This document shows, piece by piece, positions 33,164-42,407 of a stretch of DNA of 64,000 bases. How positions within the stretch are numbered: the first letter of the stretch is position 1; every line of letters begins with the position of its first letter. A program made the translations under genes and the position numbers. The DNA is from Candidatus Jettenia sp. (GTDB lineage Bacteria; Planctomycetota; Brocadiia; Brocadiales; Brocadiaceae). The notes below the pieces were generated by a model, which worked only from the letters and a program-made list of their open reading frames with translations, was not told the DNA's origin and searched no databases. The DNA is taken from positions 3,377,659 to 3,441,658 of the forward strand of contig CP091278.1 of assembly GCA_021650895.1 (NCBI GenBank), in the 5' to 3' direction.

Positions 33164-34923
33164 TAGTCCTCCAGATAAAAGATCATGTCTTCAAGGGATG
33201 TATTTATTTCACTCAAACGTTTTGTATCGCCGGCGTTTACCGCATCACGACTTTTACCCAGTAAATCGCGTATCTCTTGTGCATCTTCTTGTCCGATAGA
33301 ACTCAACAATTTCTCTGCCCGTTTGCGGAGGTCTTTTGCTTTCATAAGAAGCGGTTGTTTTTCTGTTTCTTCTCCTTCTACAATCTCAAAGTGAGCATCA
33401 GCGACCTCTGCTTCTTCATCTTCAGCCTCATCAGTCAAGAAAGAAGCTATATTCTTTTGAGCTGCTGCAATATCTAAGTGGGTTTTGATATTTTTGGTAT
33501 CCATCGTCACAACTTTTGAAAGTCCCGTACATTTTTCAATAGCAGTGACCTTCAAGATGCCATTAATATCAAGCTCAAGATTTAATACAATTTCATTTCC
33601 CCCCGGAACCTTGCTCAATCCTTTAACGAGAAAATTACCGATGAAGATATTGTCCTCCGCAAGAGGTTCCTCTCCCTGATAAATATTTACATCTACCTCC
33701 TCCTGATTATCAGCCACGGTATAAAAGACTTCTCCTTTGCTTACGGGTAAAGGGGTATTTCGCTTGATGATAGGAACAAAGACATCGAGGTGCGTCTGTC
33801 CATCGTATTCTCCTATGGCGCTGGTGCCAAAAGTATAGGGGGTAATATCTACCAGGATAGAATGTGTTTTGTAACCGGCAATAACACCACCTTGAATGGC
33901 AGCGCCCATAGAAACAATCAGGTCCGGGCTGATTTCATAATGGGGTTCAATCCCTATTTCGCTTTTGATGATTTCATGTACCAAAGGGGTTCGGGTCGCG
34001 CCGCCAACGAGAATGATCTTATCTATCTCTCTTGGCAGGATCGATGCATCCTTGAGACACATTTGGATACAATTCAAAGTCTTGTGCAAAAGAGGCCGGA
34101 TCATTTCTTCGTAGTTACTTCTGGATATCTCCATATCGAGATGCAGATCTTTATACAGGTACTCTTCCCGTATCCTTGCAAAAGGATGATCGGAAAGCTC
34201 TCGCTTGGCCTTTTCTGCGGATACCAGGAGCCGCCGCCGTGCCTGGAGATCTTCATTTAAATCAATACCGTGCCTGGTTTTGAAATCCTGTATGATATGG
34301 TTGATCAATAACTGGTCAAAATCATCTCCGCCAAGTTTGGTATCTCCATGGCTTGCCTTAACCTCCACAACACCGTTTTCAACTACCACAAGAGAGACAT
34401 CAAATGTACCGCCACCAAGATCATAAACCAGGAGTTTGTGGTTCTCTATATGTCCTGCATCATATGCAAGGGCAGCGGCAGTTGGTTCATTGATAATCCT
34501 GACTACGTCGAGTCCTGCCAATAAACCTGCATCTTTTGTTGCCTTTCTCTGGCGGTCATCAAAGTAAGCCGGAACGGTAATGACAGCTTTCTCTATTGTT
34601 TTCCCAAGATACCTTTCTGCGTGCTTCTTTAACTCCAGGAGAATGAAGGAGGATATTTCCTCCGGGGAAAATTCCTTATCACCCAACCTGACCCGGATGT
34701 GTTCTCCCATTTTTCGTTTTATGGATAACACGGTAGATTCAGGGTCTGAGATTATCTGATTTTTCGCTGTCCTTCCAACAATAAGTTTACCGCTTTTATC
34801 AATGCCAACACACGAGGGCATGATTGGATCGCCATCAATAGTAATGACCTTTGGTTTTTCATCCTCCAAGAGAGAAATTTCTGAGTTGGTGGTACCCAGA
34901 TCTATTCCGACAATTGTTTCCAT
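33163..34923 (-). CDS. Divergent Hsp70 (DnaK-like) chaperone
   Basis: A 586-residue Hsp70. The ATPase domain has the phosphate loops VGIDLGTTNSEISLLEDE and LVYDLGGGTFDVSLVVVE and the adenosine motif ILVGGATRTPLVHE. The substrate-binding domain follows (DITPYTFGTSAIGEYDGQTH, then NTPLPVSKGEVFYTVADNQE). The lid is short and ends FYLED, without a DnaK-type EEVD-like tail. It is smaller than housekeeping DnaK (about 640). It stands in a cluster with its own GrpE-like and J-like genes plus TPR and ParA genes, so it is probably a specialised chaperone and not the general heat-shock DnaK. Its start has the site agaggt. Confidence 0.92.
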   Translation of the reverse strand: METIVGIDLGTTNSEISLLEDEKPKVITIDGDPIMPSCVGIDKSGKLIVGRTAKNQIISDPESTVLSIKRKMGEHIRVRLGDKEFSPEEISSFILLELKKHAERYLGKTIEKAVITVPAYFDDRQRKATKDAGLLAGLDVVRIINEPTAAALAYDAGHIENHKLLVYDLGGGTFDVSLVVVENGVVEVKASHGDTKLGGDDFDQLLINHIIQDFKTRHGIDLNEDLQARRRLLVSAEKAKRELSDHPFARIREEYLYKDLHLDMEISRSNYEEMIRPLLHKTLNCIQMCLKDASILPREIDKIILVGGATRTPLVHEIIKSEIGIEPHYEISPDLIVSMGAAIQGGVIAGYKTHSILVDITPYTFGTSAIGEYDGQTHLDVFVPIIKRNTPLPVSKGEVFYTVADNQEEVDVNIYQGEEPLAEDNIFIGNFLVKGLSKVPGGNEIVLNLELDINGILKVTAIEKCTGLSKVVTMDTKNIKTHLDIAAAQKNIASFLTDEAEDEEAEVADAHFEIVEGEETEKQPLLMKAKDLRKRAEKLLSSIGQEDAQEIRDLLGKSRDAVNAGDTKRLSEINTSLEDMIFYLED

Positions 34924-35134
34924 TATTTAACCTCTTTCATTCATTTTCCGTTTGTGAAAATCTAACCACAGAGGGTACAGGGTATTTCTTTCGTGTATTC
35001 TGTGGTTTCCTGTGTATATATAGGGTAGACTTTTGGGTTTGCATCCTTGCAAGGCTAAAGCCTTGCCCTACATCAACGTTGTTTTTTCATGAGTAGAGGC
35101 TGGTTTCGAGCCTACTCCTGCTGTCAAAAGCAGC
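34924..35134. repeat. Short palindrome between the grpE-like and hsp70-like genes
   Basis: The sequence gcaaggctaaagccttgccc (around 35047-35070) belongs to the GTAGGGC family. The gap also contains the Hsp70 ribosome binding site. The repeat may attenuate transcription between the two genes. Confidence 0.55.
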
Positions 35135-35812
35135 CTAATTTTTTGCTATTCTAACCTCAGCCGGTTTTATACTATATCCTTTGTATAAAAAGCCAGGGGA
35201 TATTTCTTCTATGACCTGGTTAACTGGATACCTTTCTGTGTGTTCAACGGCAACGGCTGTCATGCATGTAGGATCAAAAGGCATCCCAACCGTTTCTATC
35301 CTCATAATTCCTTCCTTGTTTAATAAACTATCTAAATGAGAATAGGTAATATCAAATCCATCTTTAAAACTATTCCATGCATTCCTCCAATTGGTATCGT
35401 TTTTAAAGAATGTCTTTTTAGGAGGAGATGATAATCTCTTCTTTAATCTTTCCATTCTTTCCAATACATCAACCAATAGGATAAAAAGGTGCTTACGCGA
35501 AAGGAATTCGCTTTCCTCCTTTTCTTTATCCATCTGGTGTAGTCTATTTTGGAGACCAGTAATAGTCTTCTGGAAATCGGACAAGCTTTCTCCGAAACGC
35601 GTAAGAACTTCCTGATTCCGCCTTCCTCCCACGCGAAGTTCATTTCTGAAAACGCACAATTCCTGGTAAAATGAATATAAATCTGGTTCCTCAGGCAGGG
35701 GATTAACTTCCGGAATCGTGGTTAATTCGCTGAGCCATTGTTTAAATTCACGTTCAATATTGGATTTCCATGATTCCAGATTGCTGTCGGCGTTCACTAC
35801 TTCATCATACAT
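35135..35812 (-). CDS. GrpE-like nucleotide exchange factor
   Basis: A 225-residue protein. The last 60 residues form the GrpE beta domain (VGMPFDPTCMTAVAVEHTER, then EEISPGFLYKGYSIKPAEVR). The middle is a coiled coil (ITGLQNRLHQMDKEKEESEF), and the N-terminal third is a helical extension absent from ordinary GrpE. It would release ADP from the Hsp70 encoded next. Its ATG overlaps the J-like gene by 8 bp, with an aaggag site. Confidence 0.88.
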   Translation of the reverse strand: MYDEVVNADSNLESWKSNIEREFKQWLSELTTIPEVNPLPEEPDLYSFYQELCVFRNELRVGGRRNQEVLTRFGESLSDFQKTITGLQNRLHQMDKEKEESEFLSRKHLFILLVDVLERMERLKKRLSSPPKKTFFKNDTNWRNAWNSFKDGFDITYSHLDSLLNKEGIMRIETVGMPFDPTCMTAVAVEHTERYPVNQVIEEISPGFLYKGYSIKPAEVRIAKN

Positions 35813-36101
35813 TTCTGAGTAACTCCTTTAATGTGGTAAAGTCCGGTGGTTTTCTTTTGCCTGTCCTTTTCATTTGCAGCGATAATGCCTCGAAAGGATG
35901 GTTTATGGGGATATCTTTATTGAATAAATAAAATTCCAACCGCCTTTTTTCATCTTTTACCGACTCGTATGCATTTGCTATCTCTTTAAACCGCTCTGGT
36001 TCTCTATCAGGTGAATAGATCTTTATTAATTCCAAATATGCCCTGCGAATCGTTTTATCATCTGCAGTTGGATCGATACCTAATAATTCATACGGTGTCA
36101 T
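35805..36101 (-). CDS. J-domain protein with SPD in place of HPD
   Basis: A 98-residue protein starting MTPYELLGIDPTADDKTIRR, a clear J-domain helix I-II. The catalytic HPD tripeptide reads SPD (LIKIYSPDREPERFKEIANA). Helix III and a short tail (KDEKRRLEFYLF) follow. Loss of the His normally abolishes stimulation of Hsp70 ATPase, so it may be a regulatory or docking J-like protein. The start at 36101 is chosen for the aaggaat site and the family N-terminus; the upstream ATG 36158 adds an unrelated hydrophobic segment. It overlaps the GrpE-like gene by 8 bp. Confidence 0.85.
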   Translation of the reverse strand: MTPYELLGIDPTADDKTIRRAYLELIKIYSPDREPERFKEIANAYESVKDEKRRLEFYLFNKDIPINHPFEALSLQMKRTGKRKPPDFTTLKELLRNV

Positions 36102-36175
36102 AGGATATATTCCTTCATGAAAAAAGCTTATTGTAAAACATAAAAAGGTTAAAAACACAGAAAAAGAAAGGGTTG

Positions 36176-38614
36176 CTAACGTTTTCTCCTTCCACGCCCG
36201 CCCATTGTTCGGTGCATCTCTTCAAATAATTTTTCTAAAATTTCCATCTCCATATTCAGGTCCGTATCCGTACCGCTGGTGTCAAATGCACCACCATAAT
36301 TCAGTGTATCCTCTACCTTGAGTATTTCTTCCAACGCCTTGATTCTTTTTCTTAAATCCCGCACCAATTCTCTATTGTTTCTCTTTTCTGCAAGATGAAG
36401 AATGCGATTCAGTTCTTCGATGCCTTCTTTTCCTGGCAGGCGGAGACGGTTCATTATTTGTAATTGGTATTCCAAATAGTGAAATTGAGGATCGTCCCTG
36501 TCTTCCTGCAGCATTTTTTTGATATAGACATCGCCTAATTTGCATGCTTGTTTATCAGACAAGGCAAAAGAGACAATACCGAGGGCATCATTCCGGGAGC
36601 ATGGTTTGTCAGAAGCGTCAAGAGCATACTGGACAATTCTTTTCATTTCTGCTTTTAACCAGGCAAAACCCAAAGTATTGATATAGCTGTAAATCATCAA
36701 TAAAGCTACGGCGTTCTCCGGAGTCGGTGGAAGACTCCATTCCTGATAGACCTCTGCGTTTAGTTCTTGCAGAGAAGTATCAGGAAGCTCATAACATCGG
36801 GAAATTAATTGAGTGAAGTAAAGAAGAGGAAGTAATTTTTCTGTCTTTCTACGGGCAAGTTGTAGCTTTTCATTGGCTGCGTCCTTGTTTTCATTTTTTA
36901 ATTCAAGGACAGCCCATCGGGCATAAATATATGCGTATCCTCTATTGAAATCATGGGCATTCGATATTCCATTCTTTAATGCCTTTTCGAATATATTCCT
37001 TCCCTGGTCCATCTGCTTTTTATCAAAATAAACACGAGCAGCTTTTAGATAAGAGAAACCAAGATGATCTTTTATGGTGCTGTCCAAAGGATCCCTCTGA
37101 GCAGCCTGTTCAAGATATTTCATTCCCTTTATGTATGACTTGCGCTCAACACAACTGACGCCAGCCCGGGTCAGAATGGCAGAATCATCAGGGAAAAGCG
37201 GGATTAATCTGTCCAATAATTTATTTGCCTTTGATTGGTTATAGGTTTTTTCATATACTTGTAATAATCCCAGATATGCATCCTTGTTATTCTTATCCAT
37301 GCTTATACTTTTATTGAAATAGTGTTCAGCAAGATGCGCACTCCTTAGAAGGTCTTTATTTTTCCTAACGGGCAACCAGGGGAAAAGGGGAGGTTCTTGC
37401 GGTTTCTCAACAGCAAACAATGAACCAAGATGAAAGTAAACAAGGGATTCCAGTTTGTTATTACTACCAAAAACCTTTCTGTAGGTTTCTAAAAAATACT
37501 CCCATACCTGAGCGCAGTCACTGTCATCTTCATCATCATCTACCAGTTTATTTTCAAAAAACAGGCTTTCTGCTTTGCAAATGAGTACCTTCTCAAGATT
37601 GTATTCAGGAGAGGTCACCGTATCGTTTTTTAGTAAATCATCGAGATATTTCATTGCTGCTTTGCCGGGTAAATGGTGAATACTATTAAAATAGAACCGT
37701 GTGAGTGTACCCGGAATATCGGAACTTTCTTCAGGGAATGACTTCATGGTGTTACGGATATGGCAGTAAGAGTCGTAGTAACGCCCTGCCTTCCAGAGAG
37801 AATCGGCTCTTGGCAGAATGGATACAAGGTCTGGATATCCGGCTACTATACACATTTTTTTTACAAATGATTCATGTATGGTATTTCGATCAATAATTTT
37901 ACTGTTCAGGAGCGCCATATACGGTTGCGCAATATCCCGTAAGAGTGTATTTGAGGAGATACGTCCAAAGGCTTCAAGCGCCCTCTGATCCTCTTTTTTA
38001 TAAAAGGCAATGAGTCCCTTAATAAACAATTTCCAGTGGGAGAAAAGAGAATGTACCGCAATTTTCTTTGCCTTTAGCCATGCTTCTTCATATCTTTCTG
38101 CGGAAATGTCTTCCAACGCATGCTGTACAGTGCATAATTCTTCGTTTATTTCAGGACAGGCTGATTTTAGCTGAGGAAATTCCTGAAATGCGATAACAAG
38201 GGCATCGGCTACCTGCGGTAATTCTTGAATATTTGCTAGATCTTTTCCCCGGGATAAGAGATCGGCATATATCCTTGCAACTGCATCATAATCTTTCTTT
38301 TTTATGGCAATCGAAATATCCAGATACCCCTCATCCTTATCTCCTGTGAGCGCTTTTATATTATCAATAATTTGAGCTGCATCCAACAGTTGACCATTTT
38401 GGATCATTTGATTTGCCAGACCGTGGTAACATTCCAAAAGTTTGGGAAGATATTTTTCTTTGTCAAGCTTGCAGAGTTCCTTAAAACCGTCTTCCGCCTG
38501 ACGAAACTTTTTCTTTTCCAAATCATCTCTCGCCTGTTCTTCTATAATCTCAGAAGAGAAAAACGTTTTTTGATGAACAAAACTTTCCCTCCCTTTATTC
38601 TTTCCTTTTGACAT
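36176..38614 (-). CDS. Large TPR protein of the Hsp70 cluster
   Basis: An 812-residue, almost fully helical protein built of degenerate TPR units, for example AEHYFNKSISMDKNNKDAYL then GLLQVYEKTYNQSKANKLLD, and YIKGMKYLEQAAQRDPLDS. It ends in a low-complexity LFEEMHRTMGGRGRRKR tail. There is no signal peptide or membrane span. ATG 38614 has an aggaaa site; the alternative at 38665 adds a hydrophobic-looking stretch. TPR proteins commonly bind Hsp70 C-termini or large clients, so it may be the scaffold of this system. Confidence 0.85.
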   Translation of the reverse strand: MSKGKNKGRESFVHQKTFFSSEIIEEQARDDLEKKKFRQAEDGFKELCKLDKEKYLPKLLECYHGLANQMIQNGQLLDAAQIIDNIKALTGDKDEGYLDISIAIKKKDYDAVARIYADLLSRGKDLANIQELPQVADALVIAFQEFPQLKSACPEINEELCTVQHALEDISAERYEEAWLKAKKIAVHSLFSHWKLFIKGLIAFYKKEDQRALEAFGRISSNTLLRDIAQPYMALLNSKIIDRNTIHESFVKKMCIVAGYPDLVSILPRADSLWKAGRYYDSYCHIRNTMKSFPEESSDIPGTLTRFYFNSIHHLPGKAAMKYLDDLLKNDTVTSPEYNLEKVLICKAESLFFENKLVDDDEDDSDCAQVWEYFLETYRKVFGSNNKLESLVYFHLGSLFAVEKPQEPPLFPWLPVRKNKDLLRSAHLAEHYFNKSISMDKNNKDAYLGLLQVYEKTYNQSKANKLLDRLIPLFPDDSAILTRAGVSCVERKSYIKGMKYLEQAAQRDPLDSTIKDHLGFSYLKAARVYFDKKQMDQGRNIFEKALKNGISNAHDFNRGYAYIYARWAVLELKNENKDAANEKLQLARRKTEKLLPLLYFTQLISRCYELPDTSLQELNAEVYQEWSLPPTPENAVALLMIYSYINTLGFAWLKAEMKRIVQYALDASDKPCSRNDALGIVSFALSDKQACKLGDVYIKKMLQEDRDDPQFHYLEYQLQIMNRLRLPGKEGIEELNRILHLAEKRNNRELVRDLRKRIKALEEILKVEDTLNYGGAFDTSGTDTDLNMEMEILEKLFEEMHRTMGGRGRRKR

Positions 38615-38735
38615 AGTACTATTTCCTGCGATATACAAGTTGTTTAAAAATCGGATAGTAAACAAAGAAGATATACTTTACCTGGATCTTTGCTTGTTTT
38701 TGTAAACTGCTCATTGCTTCCGGAAGGCAGTATCT

Positions 38736-39251
38736 TTAACTTTTCAATAAATCATATCCTCTTTTATTTGCAAATCCCAGCTTAAAAATTCTATCAGCAA
38801 GGGCATCTTTTGTAAGTTTCTTGTTGGCTGTTATATTCATTTTTGAGGATAATTCAAGAAGGGTATCTTTTTTGTGTTTTGTGAGTTCTTCCGGAATCTG
38901 CTCTGTGGGTAGTTCCTCCAACTGTTGCTGTAATACAGCAATATCGATCGCTCTGCTTTTAGGCTTTTTGGCTTTTGCTTGTTTTGGGAAAAGGCTTTCG
39001 GCAAGAAGAGGCCTATCTTTTAAGGTTTCGAAAAATGATGCAAGGGTAGTAATGGCGCTGGATATTTGTTCCATCTCAGATGTATCGGGAAAATGATTAA
39101 TATTTTCCCGTAACGTCTCAAGTTCTTTTCGTATTTCAGTGATACTTTGCGCTATTCTTTGCCGATCTTCATTTCCTGGCAATAACAAAAGATATTCTTT
39201 TATTTGTAGTAATGCATCATTCAGGTTAAGTTTTTTTCTTATTTTTGCCAT
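38736..39251 (-). CDS. Coiled-coil protein coupled to ParA
   Basis: A 171-residue protein. Residues 10-60 are a charged coiled coil. A linker rich in Lys/Pro/Ala (KQAKAKKPKSRAID) follows. The C-terminal 40 residues (KDTLLELSSKMNITANKKLT, then KDALADRIFKLGF) resemble a SAP/HeH or Rho-N-like helical nucleic-acid-binding motif. It starts 2 bp after the ParA stop, so it may be the ParA partner in the way ParB-like or PomX-like proteins are. That role is inferred from position. Confidence 0.75.
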   Translation of the reverse strand: MAKIRKKLNLNDALLQIKEYLLLLPGNEDRQRIAQSITEIRKELETLRENINHFPDTSEMEQISSAITTLASFFETLKDRPLLAESLFPKQAKAKKPKSRAIDIAVLQQQLEELPTEQIPEELTKHKKDTLLELSSKMNITANKKLTKDALADRIFKLGFANKRGYDLLKS

Positions 39252-39253
39252 AG

Positions 39254-40261
39254 TTAGTTACCATCAACTTTTTGTAAAAACTCATTTGTTACTTCTTTAT
39301 ATTCCGATGCTACTCGAATTGAGTTGCTGTCGTTTGCTAAAAAAACAGGTAACGCAGATGCTGCAGCTTCTGTGTATCCAGTGCCCAACGATATATACTG
39401 TTCAAAACAGAGAGTATCGTAATCTTTACGGAGCGATTGCATTCTTTCTTTAAAGGTACTTACAATATTTGGGCCAGATTTACGAATCATCGTAAATAAT
39501 AATCCTTTCAAAATAACGGATTCTGCATTCGACCCTATAATGCGGTATTTTTGAGTAATAGTAGCATTCAAATCAGTAATTTTTTTTATGAGGATACTTA
39601 TTCCGATTGTTGATAGATGATCCGGGATTGTTGTTATCATATAATAATCACTGGTGAACACTGAATTCTGGGTTACAAGGTACAAATTTGGAGGGCAATC
39701 AATAAGTATGTAATCATAGATGTCTTTTATCCTATCAAGTGCTTTTCTGAGAATATGACGTTGTTCTATATAAAAAAAAGCATCCCGAAAATCACAGGAA
39801 GTATCGATACCCAATTCGTTTTTGATCCTCTTGACTGCCCGTCTGAGGATATGGATCTGTTCCTGATAAAATCCCTTTTCATTTTTCATTTTTGTTTTTG
39901 CAGCCAAATCAATATCGATGCCTAATAACTCAACATCGGATGGAATCAGGTCAAGGTTTGGCACGGCTTCCTTTGCTGCCTGTTTAATGGGTGACTTCCA
40001 TATGATTTTTTCAATGTCAAAAGAATTTGCGGTATCCTTTAAATAGGAGTTAAACAATTCTGAGATAGTCCCATGATTTCTTTTAAATATCTCCCATTGT
40101 TCTGGTATAGTACATAAAAAGGTTAAGTTTGCTTGAGGATCTGTGTCGATGAGTAAAATTTTCTTGTTATGATACAAGGCTAAGGCACATCCAATATGAT
40201 ACGTGGTGGTTGTTTTACCAACTCCGCCCTTATAGTTGATAAATGAGATAATCTTTCCCAT
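39254..40261 (-). CDS. ParA/MinD-type ATPase
   Basis: A 335-residue deviant-Walker ATPase. The N-terminal loop is SFINYKGGVGKTTTTYHIG with the signature Lys. Switch I contains LLIDTDPQANLT, and the Walker B-like strand is YILIDCPPNLYLVTQNS. ParA proteins position DNA, protein clusters or compartments by ATP-driven gradients. A stretch at about residues 130-190 contains a partial tandem duplication (YQEQIHILRRAVKRIK and YIEQRHILRKALDRIK). It is the first gene of the Hsp70 cluster and has a clear agagga site. It is not near an origin or a parB gene. Confidence 0.92.
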   Translation of the reverse strand: MGKIISFINYKGGVGKTTTTYHIGCALALYHNKKILLIDTDPQANLTFLCTIPEQWEIFKRNHGTISELFNSYLKDTANSFDIEKIIWKSPIKQAAKEAVPNLDLIPSDVELLGIDIDLAAKTKMKNEKGFYQEQIHILRRAVKRIKNELGIDTSCDFRDAFFYIEQRHILRKALDRIKDIYDYILIDCPPNLYLVTQNSVFTSDYYMITTIPDHLSTIGISILIKKITDLNATITQKYRIIGSNAESVILKGLLFTMIRKSGPNIVSTFKERMQSLRKDYDTLCFEQYISLGTGYTEAAASALPVFLANDSNSIRVASEYKEVTNEFLQKVDGN

Positions 40262-40717
40262 GATTGGTCCTCTTTATATTACTGATGATAAGGATTGATA
40301 AAATCCGGATATTGATTTTTTTGTACCACGTTACCTGTTTCTAAAATATAATAGAATCCCTCTTTTTTAAAGGGGGGACCAGGAGGGATTATTACCGGTA
40401 AACGAACGGGTATTGTAGCCATAACTATAGAGATGATAATTCAATAGAAATAATATGCCGAATATTACTACGGAATTGATGTGTGGTCAAGGGAAAATCG
40501 GGTTTCTATAATGAGAAAGATTCTGTATCCAGGTTCATAAGAACATTGAGGATACAGATGTGTTTTTAGAAAAAAGTTTGTTTTCAGTTCATGAGGGTCT
40601 TATAATTAAATAAAGGTATATCGTTAAAATGATTATGTATTTGTTTGGAGAAAGATCATCGAACACATCCATAGCATAGATTATTACAAGATAGAAGATG
40701 AGCATGGACATAGACAT
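40262..40717. other. Divergent intergenic region with one palindrome
   Basis: A copy of the cttttttaaaggggggacca element lies at 40355-40393. The rest is AT-rich and must hold the promoters of the ParA cluster (minus) and the CDF gene (plus). No box pair is strong enough to name. Confidence 0.5.
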
Positions 40718-41623
40718 GTGTATAGGGCTCATGAACGAAAAAAGCTCATTCTCACGAGTGTTATAACTGGTGGTATCTTTATCTTTGAAGTAATCGGTGG
40801 AATTATCACCAATAGTCTTGCCCTGATTAGCGATGCAGGTCATATGCTTACTCATATATTTGCTTTGCTGATAAGCTTATTTGCTTTATTATTTGCAGCA
40901 CGACCGCCTACGGTAAAAAAAACCTATGGTTTCTATCGTTTAGAGATATTAGCAGCGTTATTTAATGGTGTAATTCTTTTTGTAATCACCATGTGGATAT
41001 TTTACGAGGCCTATCACCGTTTTATGCATCCTGAAACTATCTCCAGCGGCAAGATGTTTATTGTTGCATGTGTGGGTTTGACTGCCAATGTAGCCTGTGC
41101 CTATATTCTTATGAAAGGTGGCCATGAGCACGGGGGGCACAGTCTGAATATCAAGTCTGCATTTATTCATATGATCGGTGATACCATTTCCTCTGTAGGT
41201 GTCATAGTCGGGGCTGTAATTATCTATTATACTCACTGGTTTATTATTGATCCCATTATCAGTATTATGCTCTGTGTGCTTATCCTTATCTGGTCTTATA
41301 AACTAGTGATGGAATCTGTGGATATCTTATTGGAGGCTACTCCGAGAGAGATTGATATTGATAAAGTAGCCGAGAGTCTCAAGCAGATTCCCGGAATTGA
41401 TGATGTGCATGATATTCATATCTGGACGATTACCTCCGGGATGTACTCTATGAGTGCCCATATCGATACAAAAGATATGATGATTAGTGAGACAACAAAA
41501 CTTTCTAAGATGATTAATTGCGTTTTGAGTGACAAATTCAGGATTGGGCATACGGTTATTCAATTTGGTTGTGAGTGCAAGGTTAACGATGGGCACAATA
41601 ATCACGACCATAATCATATATAA
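40718..41623 (+). CDS. Cation diffusion facilitator (CDF) metal exporter
   Basis: A 301-residue inner-membrane zinc/cobalt-type exporter with six spans. The metal site residues of the family are seen as SLALISDAGHMLTH (Asp/His pair in span 2) and SAFIHMIGDTISSVGV (HxxxD in span 5). Gly-His-rich KGGHEHGGHSLNI lies between spans 4 and 5. The C-terminal cytoplasmic domain ends in a His-rich tail (DGHNNHDHNHI). The best start is GTG 40718. The frame continues upstream as EDEHGHRHVYRAHERKK, like a natural CDF N-terminus, without an ATG, so the true start may be further left at a rare codon. Confidence 0.9.
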   Translation: MYRAHERKKLILTSVITGGIFIFEVIGGIITNSLALISDAGHMLTHIFALLISLFALLFAARPPTVKKTYGFYRLEILAALFNGVILFVITMWIFYEAYHRFMHPETISSGKMFIVACVGLTANVACAYILMKGGHEHGGHSLNIKSAFIHMIGDTISSVGVIVGAVIIYYTHWFIIDPIISIMLCVLILIWSYKLVMESVDILLEATPREIDIDKVAESLKQIPGIDDVHDIHIWTITSGMYSMSAHIDTKDMMISETTKLSKMINCVLSDKFRIGHTVIQFGCECKVNDGHNNHDHNHI

Positions 41624-41717
41624 CTTTGTAATTGCAAAATGGTAACTCATTCGTATAATCAAATGAGTTTGAAAGAAAAGTATAGAATAATTTTGTTCAT
41701 GTAACATCCCGGAATTT

Positions 41718-42062
41718 CAATTCTGTAGGGCAACCCTTTAGGGTTGCTCTCCCCCATGTACGTTCATGCAGGGAAGCAAGGCTAAAGCCTTGCCCTACGT
41801 TTTGATTAAAAACAAAAGTAGCCGAAGGCCTATTTTAATGTATAGGAAATTCAAAGTTTTTCATGATACCGTTAACACGTTAACACACCCCTAACCTAAT
41901 TGTAGAGACGCAAGATTTTGCGTCTCTACAGGGGAATGGACCCACCCCTAACCCCTCCCAAGAGGGGAATAAAAAAGTCCCCTCTCGGGAGGGGATTGAG
42001 GAGTGGATAAAGAAAGTCGTTGGGTTTTACCTTTTGAAACCTAACCTAATTTAAATGATATT
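41718..42062. repeat. Composite repeat, close copy of 27034-27385
   Basis: A gtagggcaaccctttagggt / ggctaaagccttgccctac palindrome is followed by gccgaaggcctattttaatg, then gagacgcaagattttgcgtc and the caccccta / ctctcgggaggggattgag unit. The order is that of 27034-27385 and 47300-47585, and the unit is reversed in 24745-24985. Confidence 0.8.
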
Positions 42063-42407
42063 TTCGGAGTTTAACCATGATCTGGGAGAAATGTATGTTA
42101 CTTAAATATGGGTGAGCACACCTACTGAGGTGGCGGCGCCATTCCCAGGTTTGGTGGATAAGGTAAAAGAACTCTCTACAATCTGCCTTTCGTGTATCTC
42201 TCAAAGCCTCAAGGATAATTGTATCGTGTAATTCACACTATTATTCAACGAGAGATTTAGCCTTCATTCATTTCCAGTACCATCCTCAAGGGAAAGATAC
42301 CGCCCTTCTTCCAATAGTTAATTGGATAATTCTTTTGTACTTCGTGTTAAACACTCACCGAAGACCTATTTTTCAACGTCTATAATTCTACAGGGAGAAT
42401 ATAACTT
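42063..42407. other. Region upstream of formate dehydrogenase
   Basis: A GTG-initiated 39-codon frame (near 42112, STPTEVAAPFPGLVDKVKEL) is visible but has no recognised family. No structured RNA or clear promoter could be assigned. The ribosome binding site agggag of the next gene ends it. Confidence 0.35.

Noticed and set aside
33163-35812. Ordinary heat-shock dnaK operon
   Set aside because: The GrpE-like protein is extended, the J protein is tiny and lacks HPD, Hsp70 has a short tail, and ParA/TPR genes share the operon. No HrcA/CIRCE element was seen.
39254-40261. Chromosome-partitioning parAB locus near an origin
   Set aside because: No parB gene, parS-like palindromes, dnaA boxes, gidA or rnpA neighbours are visible.
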